Assembly: GCA_020445745.1 (NCBI GenBank)
Contig: JAGRGB010000039.1
Coordinates: forward strand, 1-32,023
Length of the DNA stretch: 32,023 nucleotides
Source of the DNA: Rhodocyclaceae bacterium
Lineage (GTDB): Bacteria; Pseudomonadota; Gammaproteobacteria; Burkholderiales; Rhodocyclaceae
Direction of reading: 5' to 3'
A model generated the notes under the pieces. It made no database searches. It saw only the letters and a list, made by a program, of their open reading frames with translations, and was not told the origin of the DNA. Shown piece after piece: positions 10,299-25,583 of the stretch. A program made the translations under genes and the position numbers. Positions within the stretch are counted from its first letter, which is position 1. Each line of letters starts with the position of its first letter.

Positions 10299-12998
10299 TC
10301 AGAATCCCAGCGGGCCCGGCTTGTGCGGGTCGATGCCGAGGCCGGCGAGCGCGGCGGCAAGCCTGGCGCGATCGATGGCGCCGTCGTCGGCGAGGCTCGT
10401 CAAGCTGGCGAGCACGATGTAGCGGGCGTCGACCTCGAAGAAATCGCGCAGTGCGACGCGGGTGTCGGATCGCCCGAAGCCGTCGGTGCCGAGCACCGTG
10501 TAGCGGCGCGGCACCCAGTTGCGGATGAGGTCCGGATAGGCGCGGATGAAATCGCTGGCGGCGACGACCGGGCCGCGGCTCGGCTGCAGCTGCTCGGTGA
10601 CGAAGGGAATGCGCGGCACCCGGTCCGGGTTGAGCAGATTCCAGCGGTCGCAGGCGATGCCGTCCTTGCGCAGCTCGCCGAAGCTGGTGGCGCTCCAGAC
10701 GTCGGCGGCGACGCCGAACTCGGCCTCGAGACGGTCGGCAGCGTCGAGCACCTGGCGCAGGATGCTGCCACTGCCGATCAGCTGCACATGCGGCCGGTCG
10801 TCTGCCAGCAACGAGGCGCGCAGCCGATAGATGCCGCGCCGGATGCCTTCCTCGGCGCCGGCAGGCAGGGCGGGCTGCGGGTAGTTCTCGTTGTACAGCG
10901 TGACGTAGTAGAACGCGTTGTCACCCTCCTGCATCATCCGGCGCACGCCGTCCTCGGCGATCACCGCCACTTCGTAGCCGAACGCCGGGTCGTAGGCGCG
11001 GCAGGTCGGGATCGTCGCCGCATAGATCTGGCTCTGGCCGTCCTCGTGCTGCAGGCCTTCGCCGGACAGGGTCGTGCGGCCGGCGGTCGCGCCGAGCAGG
11101 AAACCGCGGGCCTGGCAGTCGGCGCCGTTCCAGATCAGGTCGGCGACACGCTGGAAGCCGAACATCGAATAGAAGATGTAGCACGGCAGCATCGGCTCGT
11201 CGCTGTGCGACCAGGAAGTGCCGGCGGCCAGCCACGAACCCATCGAGCCCGCCTCCGAGATGCCTTCCTCGAGGATCTGGCCGCCGACGTCCTCGCGGTA
11301 GAAGGCCAACTGGTCGGAATCCTGCGGCGTGTAGCGCTGGCCCCAGGGTGAATAGATGCCGAACTGGCGGAACATGTCCTGCATGCCGAAGGTGCGCGCC
11401 TCGTCGGCGATGATCGGCACGATGCGCCGGCCGAGGTTGCTGTCCCGCATCAGCTTGGTCAGCAGCCGGACGAAGCTCATCGTCGTCGAGATGCGGCGCT
11501 CGCCCGAGTCCGCGTGGAAGGCGTTGTAGAGTTCCGGCGCGGCGACCGAGATCGGCGTCGCCTGCTCACGGCGCTGCGGCACGAATCCGCCGAGCGCGGT
11601 GCGCCGTTCGGTCAGGTAGCGGACTTCGCGGCTGCCCGCCCCCGGGTGGTAGAAGCGGGCGTTGTCGAGATCGTCGTCGGTCAGCGGCAGGCCGAAGCGT
11701 TCGCGGAAGTGGCGCAGGTCGTCGTGGGCCAGCTTTTTCGCCTGGTGCGCGGTGTTCGCGCCCTGCCCCGAGGCACCCATCCCGTAGCCCTTGGTGGTCT
11801 GGGCGAGGATCACCGTCGGCTGGCCGCGATGCGCGACGGCCGTGGCGTAGGCGGCGTAGATCTTGATCGGGTCGTGGCCGCCGCGGACCAGCGCGTCGAT
11901 GTCCCTGTCGGACATGTTGGCGACCAGCGCGGCCAGCGCCGGGTAGCGCGAGAAGAAATGCTCCCGGTTGTAGTGGCCGTCGGTCGCCGACAGCTTCTGG
12001 AATTCGCCGTCCACAGCCTCGGCCATGCGTTTCAGGATCCAGCCTTCGCGGTCGCGCGCGAACAGCACGTCCCAGTTGCTGCCCCACAGGCACTTGACGA
12101 CGTTCCAGCCGGCACCGGCGAACAGGGTTTCCAGCTCCTGGACGATGTTGCCGTTGCCGCGTACCGGGCCGTCCAGGCGCTGCAGGTTGCAGTTCACCAC
12201 CAGGATCAGGTTGTCGAGCTGCTCGCGGGCGGCCAGCGAGATGCCGGCCAGCGACTCCGGCTCGTCCATCTCGCCGTCCCCGACGTAGACCCAGACCTTG
12301 CGATCGTCGGGTGCGATCACGCCCCGGTGCTGCAGGTAGCGCTGGAAGCGGGCCTGGTAGATGGCGGTCAGCAGTCCCAGGCCCATCGAGCCGGTCGGGA
12401 ATTGCCAGAAGCCGGGCATCAGCGTCGGGTGCGGATACGAAGACAGGCCGCGGCCGATGCCGCCGGAAACCTCCCGACGGAAATGTTCGAGCTTGTCCTC
12501 GGTCAGCCGTCCCTCGAGGAAGGCGCGGGCGTACACGCCGGGTGCGGCGTGGGGCTGGAAATACACCAGATCCCCCGGGTGTGCGTCACCTGGCGCGCGG
12601 AAGAAATGATTGAAGCCGACCTCGAACAGGTCTGCGATCGACGCATAGGTCGCGATGTGGCCGCCGAGTTCCGGGTGCGCCTGGTTGGCGCGCATCACCA
12701 TCGCCAGCGCGTTCCAGCGGTGGATCGCGGTGATGCGCGCCTCCAGGTCGAGGTCGCCCGGGTAGGGCGGCTGGTCGTCCACCGCGATGGTGTTGCGGTA
12801 GGGGGTGGTGTGGCGGGTGTGGAATCGGCCCCCGGCCCGTCGCCCGGACTGGATCAGCCGGTCCACCAGGAACTCGGCGCGCGCCATGCCGTCGCGCTCG
12901 ATCACGTCGGCCAGGCTGTCGAGCCAGTCCTGGGTTTCCTCGCTGTCGCTGTCCTCCCCGATCGGGTCGGGCAGCGCCGCGCTGCTGGTCTGATCCAT
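10299..12998 (-). CDS. aceE: Pyruvate dehydrogenase E1, homodimeric type
   Basis: An 899-residue thiamine diphosphate enzyme that decarboxylates pyruvate and acetylates the lipoyl group of AceF. The ThDP/Mg motif is GDGEMDEPE (residues 240-248), with the matching asparagine in VVNCNLQRLDGPVRGN. Other family landmarks are SYPHPTLMPGFWQFPTGSMGLG and the C-terminal transketolase-like segment RRYTVLGTDGFGRSDTR. The length is typical of the single-chain E1 of proteobacteria. The frame is open upstream to 13217, but the ATG at 12998 has a GAGGAG site and gives the expected N-terminus. It is transcribed divergently from the Lrp-type gene, with a palindrome in the shared upstream region. Confidence 0.97.
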   Translation of the reverse strand: MDQTSSAALPDPIGEDSDSEETQDWLDSLADVIERDGMARAEFLVDRLIQSGRRAGGRFHTRHTTPYRNTIAVDDQPPYPGDLDLEARITAIHRWNALAMVMRANQAHPELGGHIATYASIADLFEVGFNHFFRAPGDAHPGDLVYFQPHAAPGVYARAFLEGRLTEDKLEHFRREVSGGIGRGLSSYPHPTLMPGFWQFPTGSMGLGLLTAIYQARFQRYLQHRGVIAPDDRKVWVYVGDGEMDEPESLAGISLAAREQLDNLILVVNCNLQRLDGPVRGNGNIVQELETLFAGAGWNVVKCLWGSNWDVLFARDREGWILKRMAEAVDGEFQKLSATDGHYNREHFFSRYPALAALVANMSDRDIDALVRGGHDPIKIYAAYATAVAHRGQPTVILAQTTKGYGMGASGQGANTAHQAKKLAHDDLRHFRERFGLPLTDDDLDNARFYHPGAGSREVRYLTERRTALGGFVPQRREQATPISVAAPELYNAFHADSGERRISTTMSFVRLLTKLMRDSNLGRRIVPIIADEARTFGMQDMFRQFGIYSPWGQRYTPQDSDQLAFYREDVGGQILEEGISEAGSMGSWLAAGTSWSHSDEPMLPCYIFYSMFGFQRVADLIWNGADCQARGFLLGATAGRTTLSGEGLQHEDGQSQIYAATIPTCRAYDPAFGYEVAVIAEDGVRRMMQEGDNAFYYVTLYNENYPQPALPAGAEEGIRRGIYRLRASLLADDRPHVQLIGSGSILRQVLDAADRLEAEFGVAADVWSATSFGELRKDGIACDRWNLLNPDRVPRIPFVTEQLQPSRGPVVAASDFIRAYPDLIRNWVPRRYTVLGTDGFGRSDTRVALRDFFEVDARYIVLASLTSLADDGAIDRARLAAALAGLGIDPHKPGPLGF

Positions 12999-13095
12999 CT
13001 GCCGGCTCCTCGGTGTCGGCGGCGGGTGTCGCCGCCGTTCGAGCACTATATGACCGGTGCCGGATCGGTTCATTGCGGATTCGGGCGTCGATATG

Positions 13096-13116
13096 CTCGA
13101 ATACGCAATATTCGAG
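13096..13116. promoter_or_regulatory. Perfect palindrome in the aceE/lrp-type intergenic region
   Basis: The 133-base gap between the divergent aceE (start 12998) and Lrp-type gene (start 13132) contains a perfect inverted repeat: CTCGAATA and TATTCGAG with a 5-base spacer (CGCAA). It is AT-rich against its surroundings. The position suits an operator bound by the adjacent Lrp/AsnC regulator, controlling itself and possibly aceEF. Binding is inferred; the symmetry and position are seen directly. Confidence 0.6.
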
Positions 13117-13131
13117 AATCCATTGGCCGGC

Positions 13132-13620
13132 ATGAGCAACAAAAGGAATGCGACCGCGCTGGATGCCACGGACCGGCGCCTGCTCGGGCGCCTCCAGACC
13201 GATGCGCGGGTAACCAACGTCGCCCTCGCCGAATGCGCCCACCTGTCGCCGGCTCCCTGCCTGCGGCGGGTTCGGGACCTCGAGACGTCGGGGGTGATCC
13301 GCGGCTACGTGACCCTGCTCGATCCGGAGGCGCTCGGTCTGGACGTGTCGATGTTCATCCAGGTGAGCCTGGAGAAGCAGGTCGGCAGCGCACTGCGCAT
13401 CTTCGAGGAGGCCATCGAGGGCTATCCGGAGGTGATGGAGTGCTACCTGATGACCGGCGATTCGGATTATCTGCTGCGCGTCGTCGCGCCCGACCTGAAG
13501 TCGCTGCAGAGCTTCATCGTGGACCGGCTGGCGCGCATCCCGCACGTCTCGAACATCCGCTCGAGCATCACCCTCAAGCAGGTCAAGTACAAGACGGCGC
13601 TGCCGATCGATCTGCTGTGA
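13132..13620 (+). CDS. Lrp/AsnC family transcriptional regulator
   Basis: A 162-residue Lrp-type regulator. The N-terminal winged helix-turn-helix spans about residues 9-65 ([20 protein letters not shown], then [19 protein letters not shown]). The C-terminal RAM/ligand-binding domain follows, with [30 protein letters not shown] as its core. The frame is open from 13057, but an upstream start would put the palindrome at 13096-13116 inside the coding region, so the ATG at 13132 is preferred; an ATG at 13093 is the alternative. It is divergent from aceE, which suggests control of aceEF in response to an amino acid or related metabolite (inference). It is convergent with pilU. Confidence 0.9.
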   Translation: MSNKRNATALDATDRRLLGRLQTDARVTNVALAECAHLSPAPCLRRVRDLETSGVIRGYVTLLDPEALGLDVSMFIQVSLEKQVGSALRIFEEAIEGYPEVMECYLMTGDSDYLLRVVAPDLKSLQSFIVDRLARIPHVSNIRSSITLKQVKYKTALPIDLL

Positions 13621-13648
13621 GCGGGCCGCGCGAAGGCCGTTGGAGACA

Positions 13649-13664
13649 CCAGGCCATCGCCTGG
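13649..13664. terminator. Hairpin between convergent lrp-type gene and pilU
   Basis: A perfect inverted repeat CCAGGC-CATC-GCCTGG lies 28 bases after the Lrp-type gene stop, in the 104-base gap where this gene and pilU converge. The stem and 4-base loop suit a terminator, but no T-run follows on either strand. Confidence 0.35.
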
Positions 13665-13724
13665 GATCGCCGGAAATCACGTCGCGCCCGGTCCGCGCCG
13701 CCTGCCGGGTCGCGAAACCTTGCG

Positions 13725-14918
13725 CTAGTCGTAGCTCGCGTTGCCGTCGAGATGGAGCGTGAATTCCTTGAACGAGGCTTCGCCGTCGCCCTCGGCGCTG
13801 TCGAGCTCGATCACCGGCGTCCTGGCCTCTTCGGCCACCTTGCCCGGCTTGGTGGCGCCGAACTCGGAATTGTTGATCAGCCACGACAGGTTGGTCGGCG
13901 AATCGGCGTTGGCGAGGGCCTCCTCGAGCGAGATCGTGCCATCCTTGAACAGCCGGTAGAGGTCGTGCTCGAAGGTCTGCGAACCGGGCGCCAGCGACTG
14001 CTCCATCGCCTCCTTGATCTCGGACAGCTCGCCGCGCTCGATCAGTTCGGCCACGTGGCGCGTGTTCATCAGGATCTCGACCGCCGGAATGCGCTTGCCG
14101 TCGGGCTTGCGCACCAGGCGCTGGGAGATCACGGTCCTGAGCGCCACCGCCAGGTCGAGGTAGAGCAGCGGCCGGTTCTCCAGCGGGAAGAAGTTCACGA
14201 TGCGGTTCAGCGCGTGGTAGGCGTTGTTGGCATGCAAGGTTGCCAGGCACAGGTGACCGGTCTGCGCGTAGGCGAGCGCCGCCTGCATGGTCTCGCGATC
14301 CCGGATCTCGCCGATCAGGATGCAGTCCGGCGCCTGCCGCATGGCGTTCTTCAGGGCCTCGTGCCAACCCTTGGTGTCGAGCCCGATCTCGCGCTGGTTG
14401 ACCACCGAGCGCTTGTGCCGGAACAGGTATTCGATCGGGTCCTCGACGGTCAGGATGTGGCCGGTCCGGTTCTCGTTGCGATGGTCGAGCATCGCCGCCA
14501 TCGTCGTGGACTTGCCGGAGCCGGTGGCGCCGACCACCAGCACCAGGCCGCGCTTCTCGAGCACCACCTCCGACAGCACAGGCGGCAGGCCGAGGTTCTC
14601 GAGCTTGGGGATGTCGCCCTGGATGAAGCGCACCACCAGGCCGATGCTGTTGCGCTGGTAGAAGACGTTGACCCGGAAGTTGCCCAGGTCGCGGCGCCCG
14701 AACGACAGGTTCAGTTCCTTGTCGCGCTCGAACTGGGCGATCTGTTCAGCCGCCATCATCTCGTAGACCATGCGCTGGATCATGGTCGGGTCCATGACCT
14801 GCTGGTTGACGGGCATCGAGGTGCCCTCGATCTTGATGTGGATCGGTGCTCCCGCCGAGATGAAGATGTCCGATGCCTTCTTTTCGGCCATCAGCTGGAA
14901 CAGCTTGTCTAGGATCAT
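13725..14918 (-). CDS. pilU: Type IV pilus twitching ATPase PilU
   Basis: A 397-residue hexameric secretion-type ATPase of the PilT/PilU group, which powers pilus retraction at the inner membrane. The N-terminal domain begins LDKLFQLMAEKKASDIFIS. The Walker A motif is GATGSGKST (residues 130-138), the Asp box lies in ILTVEDPIEY, the Walker B is ILIGEIRDRETM, and the His box follows in GHLCLATLHANNAYHALNR. The segment INNSEFG and the C-terminal extension of about 40 residues point to PilU rather than PilT. A GGAG site precedes the ATG at 14918. It follows dapD by 24 bases. The usual neighbour pilT is absent here, so pilT must lie elsewhere. Confidence 0.92.
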   Translation of the reverse strand: MILDKLFQLMAEKKASDIFISAGAPIHIKIEGTSMPVNQQVMDPTMIQRMVYEMMAAEQIAQFERDKELNLSFGRRDLGNFRVNVFYQRNSIGLVVRFIQGDIPKLENLGLPPVLSEVVLEKRGLVLVVGATGSGKSTTMAAMLDHRNENRTGHILTVEDPIEYLFRHKRSVVNQREIGLDTKGWHEALKNAMRQAPDCILIGEIRDRETMQAALAYAQTGHLCLATLHANNAYHALNRIVNFFPLENRPLLYLDLAVALRTVISQRLVRKPDGKRIPAVEILMNTRHVAELIERGELSEIKEAMEQSLAPGSQTFEHDLYRLFKDGTISLEEALANADSPTNLSWLINNSEFGATKPGKVAEEARTPVIELDSAEGDGEASFKEFTLHLDGNASYD

Positions 14919-14942
14919 CGGCAGGCTCCGTTCAGTCCTTCG

Positions 14943-15761
14943 TCAAGTTCGCAGCAATTCGTTGATGCCGGTCTTCGCGCGGGTCTTGGCGTCGACCTTC
15001 TTGACGATTACGGCGCAATACAGGCTGTACTTGCCATCAGCCGACGGAAGGTTGCCTGACACGACGACCGAGCCGGCCGGAATCCGCCCGTAGCTCACCT
15101 CGCCGCTCTCGCGGTCGTAGATCCTGGTGCTCTGGCCGATGTACACGCCCATCGAGATCACCGAGTTCTCCTCGACGACGACGCCTTCGACGATCTCGGA
15201 GCGGGCACCGATGAAGCAGTTGTCCTCGATGATCACCGGGCCCGCCTGGACCGGTTCGAGCACGCCACCGATGCCGACGCCACCCGACAGATGAACGTTC
15301 TCGCCGATCTGGGCGCAGGAGCCGACGGTGGCCCAGGTGTCGACCATCGTGCCGCGGCCGACCCGGGCGCCGATGTTCACGTAGGACGGCATCAGCACCA
15401 CGTCGGGCGCGATGTAGCTGCCGCGGCGGGCGGTGGCGGGCGGCACGACGCGGAAGCCGCCGTCGCGGAAACGCGCTTCGTCGTAGCTCGCGAACTTGGT
15501 GTCTACCTTGTCCCAGTACTGGGTGGCGCCGCCTTCCATGAGCTGGTTGTCGCGCAGGCGGAACGAGATCAGCACCGCCTTCTTGACCCACTGGTTGACG
15601 ATCCACTGGCCGTCCTTTTTCTCGGCCACGCGCAGCGAGCCGTCGTCGAGGCCGGCGATGACCTGTTCGACCGCATCACGGACCGCGTCCGGGGCCGACG
15701 TGGGGGACAGGGTGGAACGGGCCTCGAAGGCCTCCTCGATGAGGTTTTGCAGATTGGGCAT
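14943..15761 (-). CDS. dapD: Tetrahydrodipicolinate N-succinyltransferase DapD
   Basis: A 272-residue left-handed beta-helix enzyme that succinylates tetrahydrodipicolinate with succinyl-CoA, the committed step of the succinylase DAP pathway. The hexapeptide-repeat region covers about residues 105-230 ([20 protein letters not shown], then [19 protein letters not shown]). The [15 protein letters not shown] segment is characteristic. The length is standard. The frame is open to 15824, but the ATG at 15761 gives the family start [13 protein letters not shown] and lies 14 bases after dapC, so dapC-dapD-pilU read as one unit. Confidence 0.96.
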   Translation of the reverse strand: MPNLQNLIEEAFEARSTLSPTSAPDAVRDAVEQVIAGLDDGSLRVAEKKDGQWIVNQWVKKAVLISFRLRDNQLMEGGATQYWDKVDTKFASYDEARFRDGGFRVVPPATARRGSYIAPDVVLMPSYVNIGARVGRGTMVDTWATVGSCAQIGENVHLSGGVGIGGVLEPVQAGPVIIEDNCFIGARSEIVEGVVVEENSVISMGVYIGQSTRIYDRESGEVSYGRIPAGSVVVSGNLPSADGKYSLYCAVIVKKVDAKTRAKTGINELLRT

Positions 15762-15775
15762 GGGATGGGTCCGGT

Positions 15776-16969
15776 TCAGAGTTTTTGACAGAAATCGATG
15801 ATGCGGCCGGCGGCCTCGAGACACTCCTCGAGCTCCGCCACCAGCGCGATGCGCACGTAGCCGGCGCCGGGATTCGCGCCGTCGTTGTCGCGCCCGAGAT
15901 AGGTGCCGGGGAGAACCGTCACATTATATTCGGCGTGCAGACCCCGGGCGAAGGCGGTGTCCGGCAGCGGTGTCCTGGCCCACAGGTAGAAGCCGGCGTC
16001 GGGCATCCGGCAGCCGAGGTGGGGTGCGAGCATCGGCACCAGGCGCTCGAACTTGTCGCGATAGCGGCGCCGGTTGTCGGCGACATGCTCCTCGTCGTTC
16101 CACGCCGCGATCGACGCCGCCTGGTAGGCGGGGCTCATCGCGCAGCCGTGGTAGGTGCGGTACTGCAGGAACCTGGCCAGCACGGCGGCGTCGCCGGCGA
16201 CGAAGCCGGAGCGCATGCCGGGCACGTTCGAGCGCTTCGACAGGCTGGAGAACATCACCAGGTTGCGGAAATCGTCGCGGCCGCAGCGCGCGGCCGCCTC
16301 GAGGCCGCCGAGGGGCTTGTCGGCCTCGTCGAAGTAGATCTCCGAATAGCACTCGTCGGCCGCGATCACGAAGCCGTGCCGGTCGGACAGCTCGAACAGG
16401 GTACGCCAGGCGTCGAGACTCATCACCGCGCCGGTCGGGTTGCCCGGGGTGCACACGTATACCAGCTGCACCCGCGCCCAGTGGTCGGCGGACAGCCGCT
16501 CGAAGTCCATCGCGAAGCCGGTCTCGGCGACGGTGTCGATGAACACCGGCTGCGCACCGGCGAGCAGCGCCGCGCCCTCGTAGATCTGATAGAAGGGGTT
16601 GGGGCTGACCACCAGCGCCCCGGGCCGGCTGCCGTCGACGACGCACTGGGCAAACGCGAACAGCGCTTCCCGCGAGCCATTGACCGGCACCACCTGGCGC
16701 GCCGGATCGATCTGGCCGAGCCCGTAGCGGCGCCGCAGCCAGTGCGCGATCGCCTCGCGCAGGTCGTCGCCGCCGAGGGTCGCGGGGTAGCTGGCCAGCG
16801 AGCCCAGATGGGCAGCGACCGCGTCGAGGATGAATGGCGGCGTCGGGTGCTTGGGCTCGCCGATCGACAGGCGGATCGGCGCCAGTCCGGCGGGTGGACG
16901 GACGCCGTCGAACAGCTTGGCGAGCTTCTGGAAGGGGTAGGGCTGGAGGCTTTCGAGCTTCGGATTCAC
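15776..16969 (-). CDS. dapC: Succinyldiaminopimelate transaminase DapC
   Basis: A 397-residue fold-type I PLP aminotransferase, converting N-succinyl-2-amino-6-ketopimelate to N-succinyl-LL-diaminopimelate. The PLP lysine is predicted at residue 245 in [30 protein letters not shown] and [13 protein letters not shown] supply the conserved Asn and Asp/Tyr. The start [16 protein letters not shown] is the DapC family start, and the codon is GTG at 16969. It is followed directly by dapD, supporting DapC over a general aspartate aminotransferase. It is divergent from smc with a gap of about 125 bases. Confidence 0.94.
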   Translation of the reverse strand: MNPKLESLQPYPFQKLAKLFDGVRPPAGLAPIRLSIGEPKHPTPPFILDAVAAHLGSLASYPATLGGDDLREAIAHWLRRRYGLGQIDPARQVVPVNGSREALFAFAQCVVDGSRPGALVVSPNPFYQIYEGAALLAGAQPVFIDTVAETGFAMDFERLSADHWARVQLVYVCTPGNPTGAVMSLDAWRTLFELSDRHGFVIAADECYSEIYFDEADKPLGGLEAAARCGRDDFRNLVMFSSLSKRSNVPGMRSGFVAGDAAVLARFLQYRTYHGCAMSPAYQAASIAAWNDEEHVADNRRRYRDKFERLVPMLAPHLGCRMPDAGFYLWARTPLPDTAFARGLHAEYNVTVLPGTYLGRDNDGANPGAGYVRIALVAELEECLEAAGRIIDFCQKL

Positions 16970-17025
16970 GATGATGACGGGCGTCTGGCGGCGAGCCGCG
17001 GTGCCGTGGGCGGAAAAGGAAAAAT

Positions 17026-17033
17026 GCTATCAT
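17026..17033 (+). promoter_or_regulatory. Possible extended -10 element upstream of smc
   Basis: TGCTATCAT in the dapC/smc gap resembles an extended -10 box (TGN followed by TATCAT at 17028-17033). No good -35 is seen at the right distance. If real, transcription would begin near 17040, after the ATG at 17032, which would exclude that ATG as the smc start and favour the GTG at 17095. Confidence 0.3.
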
Positions 17034-17094
17034 GCCGCGCCTGCGCGACGGCCCCGCCCGGCCGCCCGCGACGATTGCCCGCCCCTACCCGCAA

Positions 17095-20619
<3,525 letters not shown>

Positions 20620-20633
20620 GTCGAGGGAAGGGA

Positions 20634-23773
<3,140 letters not shown>

Positions 23774-23798
23774 GCCACGAGCAAGGAGAGCGTGACCG

Positions 23799-24701
23799 AT
23801 GAAGAAACTCACCAAGGCGGTGTTTCCCGTGGCAGGCATGGGCAGCCGGTTCCTGCCGGCGACCAAGGCCAGCCCCAAGGAAATGATGCCGATCGTCGAC
23901 AAGCCGCTGATCCAGTACGCGGTCGAGGAGGCGGTAGCCGCCGGCGTGACCGACCTGGTGTTCATCACCGGTCGTTCCAAGCGGGCCATCGAGGACCATT
24001 TCGACAAGGCCTACGAACTCGAGACCGAGCTCGAGGCGCGCGGCAAGGACGCGCTGGTCAAGATCGTCCGCGACACCGTGCCGGCCGGTGTCAATTGCAT
24101 CTACATCCGCCAGCCGGAGGCCCTCGGCCTCGGCCACGCGGTGCTGTGCGCCGAGCCGGTGGTCGGCGACGATGCGTTCGCGGTGCTGCTCGCCGACGAC
24201 CTGCTCGACGGCGCCGGCAGCGGTCCGATCATGAAGCAGATGGTCGACGTCTTCGACTATCACCGCTGTTCGGTGCTGGGGGTCATGAACGTGCCGCGCG
24301 AACAGACCGGCAGCTACGGCATCGTCAGCACCGAACGCGACAGCGGCGAAGTGCAGCGGGTCACCGGCATCGTCGAGAAGCCCGACCCGAAGGTGGCCCC
24401 GACCACCCAGGCGGTGGTCGGCCGCTACATCCTCACCGGCAGCATCTTCGAGCACCTGCGGCGCATCGAGCCGGGTGCCGGCGGCGAGCTGCAGCTGACC
24501 GACGCGATCGCCTCGCTGCTGCAGGAGGAGGCGGTGCTCGCCCACCAGTTCAAGGGCGTGCGCTACGACTGCGGCTCCAAGCTCGGCTACTTGCAGGCGA
24601 CGATGGAATTCGGGCTCAAGCACCCCGAGGTCGGCGAGGCGTTCGCGGCCTACCTGGAGGCGCGCGGGCAGGCGATGCAGCCTGCGCCGAAGGCCGCCTG
24701 A
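23799..24701 (+). CDS. galU: UTP-glucose-1-phosphate uridylyltransferase GalU
   Basis: A 300-residue nucleotidyltransferase that makes UDP-glucose, the donor for cell-surface polysaccharides and trehalose. The nucleotide-binding loop is in [20 protein letters not shown], and [13 protein letters not shown] and the C-terminal [15 protein letters not shown] segment are GalU signatures. An AAGGAG site precedes the ATG at 23799. It starts 25 bases after ligA on the same strand and probably shares its transcript. It is convergent with the SRPBCC gene. Confidence 0.96.
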   Translation: MKKLTKAVFPVAGMGSRFLPATKASPKEMMPIVDKPLIQYAVEEAVAAGVTDLVFITGRSKRAIEDHFDKAYELETELEARGKDALVKIVRDTVPAGVNCIYIRQPEALGLGHAVLCAEPVVGDDAFAVLLADDLLDGAGSGPIMKQMVDVFDYHRCSVLGVMNVPREQTGSYGIVSTERDSGEVQRVTGIVEKPDPKVAPTTQAVVGRYILTGSIFEHLRRIEPGAGGELQLTDAIASLLQEEAVLAHQFKGVRYDCGSKLGYLQATMEFGLKHPEVGEAFAAYLEARGQAMQPAPKAA

Positions 24702-24703
24702 GA

Positions 24704-24720
24704 CGGGCAGCAGCGGCCCG
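24704..24720. terminator. Weak hairpin between galU and the SRPBCC gene
   Basis: In the 52-base gap between convergent genes, CGGGC and GCCCG form a 5-base stem with a 7-base loop directly after the galU stop. The rest of the gap is GC-rich and could extend the pairing. There is no T-run. Confidence 0.25.
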
Positions 24721-24753
24721 CCGGTGCCTCGGCGCCACGGTGCCCCCGCGGCC

Positions 24754-25206
24754 TCACGGGCCTGTCCGACCCTCCAGGTGCACCTTGAGACCTTCCAGCA
24801 GGCGGCGCATGCCGCGGCGGTAGACCGGTCGCACCAGCAGCGGCTCGGCCAGCCGGCCGAGGACGCCGTAGCGGACCCGGTACGCCGGGGCGACCGTGAC
24901 CATGCAGCCGTCGCCGCGCGTCTCGATGCGAAAGCGGATCTCGGCGCTGGCCAGCGGCAGGTTGGTGGCGGTGATCCGGAACGAGATCTCGCGGCCGGGC
25001 TCGAAGCGCGCGACCTCCTCCTCCAGGTAGGCGCCGCCGCCCAGCTCGCAGCGGCGCCGCGCGCCGCTGCCGACCGCCCCGGCTGTGAGCCGGCGCGAGG
25101 CGACGACGCCCGGATTCCACCGCGCGATGGCGCCGATATCGGCCAATGCTGCCCACACCCGGTCGGCGGGCGCCGCGATCGCGAGAGATTCCTCGAAGCC
25201 GCTCAC
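24754..25206 (-). CDS. SRPBCC (START/Bet v 1-like) family protein
   Basis: A 150-residue protein whose N-terminus, FEESLAIAAPADRVWAALADIGAIARWNPGV, is the classic opening of polyketide-cyclase/SRPBCC proteins: a beta strand, the APADRVW helix and the D-x-x-x-I-x-x-W-N-P turn. The remainder has the alternating strands and long C-terminal helix of this fold, which forms a cavity for a hydrophobic ligand. The frame is open far upstream without a sensible protein; a GTG start at 25206 overlaps the stop of the VOC gene (GTGA), which fixes it. It is the last gene of a three-gene operon. The ligand is unknown. Confidence 0.82.
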   Translation of the reverse strand: MSGFEESLAIAAPADRVWAALADIGAIARWNPGVVASRRLTAGAVGSGARRRCELGGGAYLEEEVARFEPGREISFRITATNLPLASAEIRFRIETRGDGCMVTVAPAYRVRYGVLGRLAEPLLVRPVYRRGMRRLLEGLKVHLEGRTGP

Positions 25207-25583
25207 CGGCCGTGCTCCCGGTGCCGGCCATCCAGCGCGATCAGCTCCAGCTCGTGCCCGTCCGGGTCCGAAAAATACAGCGAGCGCGCCGGAATCCACG
25301 GCAGCTCGATCGGACCCTCGACGGCGATGCCGTGATTCGCAATGCGCCGGCGCCACCCGCCCAGTTGATCCTCGGCAACGCGAAGCGCCAGGTGCAGCCG
25401 GCGCGGGGCGTCTTCCTGCTGCAGTACCAGCATCGCGGCATCGCCCAGGCGCAGGAACAGCCAGCGGCGCTGATCGTCGGCGTGCACCACCTCGAAGCCG
25501 AGCAACGCGCGATGGAAGTCGGCAGCGCGCGCCAGGTCGCGAACCGGCAGGGCCACTTCGTACAGTCCGAGAATCCCGTTCAT
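25203..25583 (-). CDS. VOC/glyoxalase-fold protein
   Basis: A 126-residue single-unit vicinal-oxygen-chelate protein. It begins ILGLYEVALPVRDLARAADFHRALLGFEV and ends SLYFSDPDGHELELIAL, the usual beta-alpha-beta-beta-beta ends of VOC modules. Candidate metal ligands are Glu9, His64 (RRLHLALRV) and one of the C-terminal acids (Glu111 or Glu113). The first ligand position is Glu where many relatives have His. Members include dioxygenases, glyoxalase I and antibiotic-binding proteins, so the reaction cannot be assigned. Both ends overlap neighbours by four bases (ATGA upstream, GTGA downstream), indicating tight coupling. Confidence 0.87.
   Translation of the reverse strand: MNGILGLYEVALPVRDLARAADFHRALLGFEVVHADDQRRWLFLRLGDAAMLVLQQEDAPRRLHLALRVAEDQLGGWRRRIANHGIAVEGPIELPWIPARSLYFSDPDGHELELIALDGRHREHGR

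Noticed and set aside
8790-14912. Long plus-strand open frames (8790-11351 and 11514-14912) opposite aceEF and pilU
   Set aside because: They run across several genuine minus-strand genes and intergenic regions and show no family features. The stretch near 13140-13620 is explained by the Lrp-type gene in another frame.
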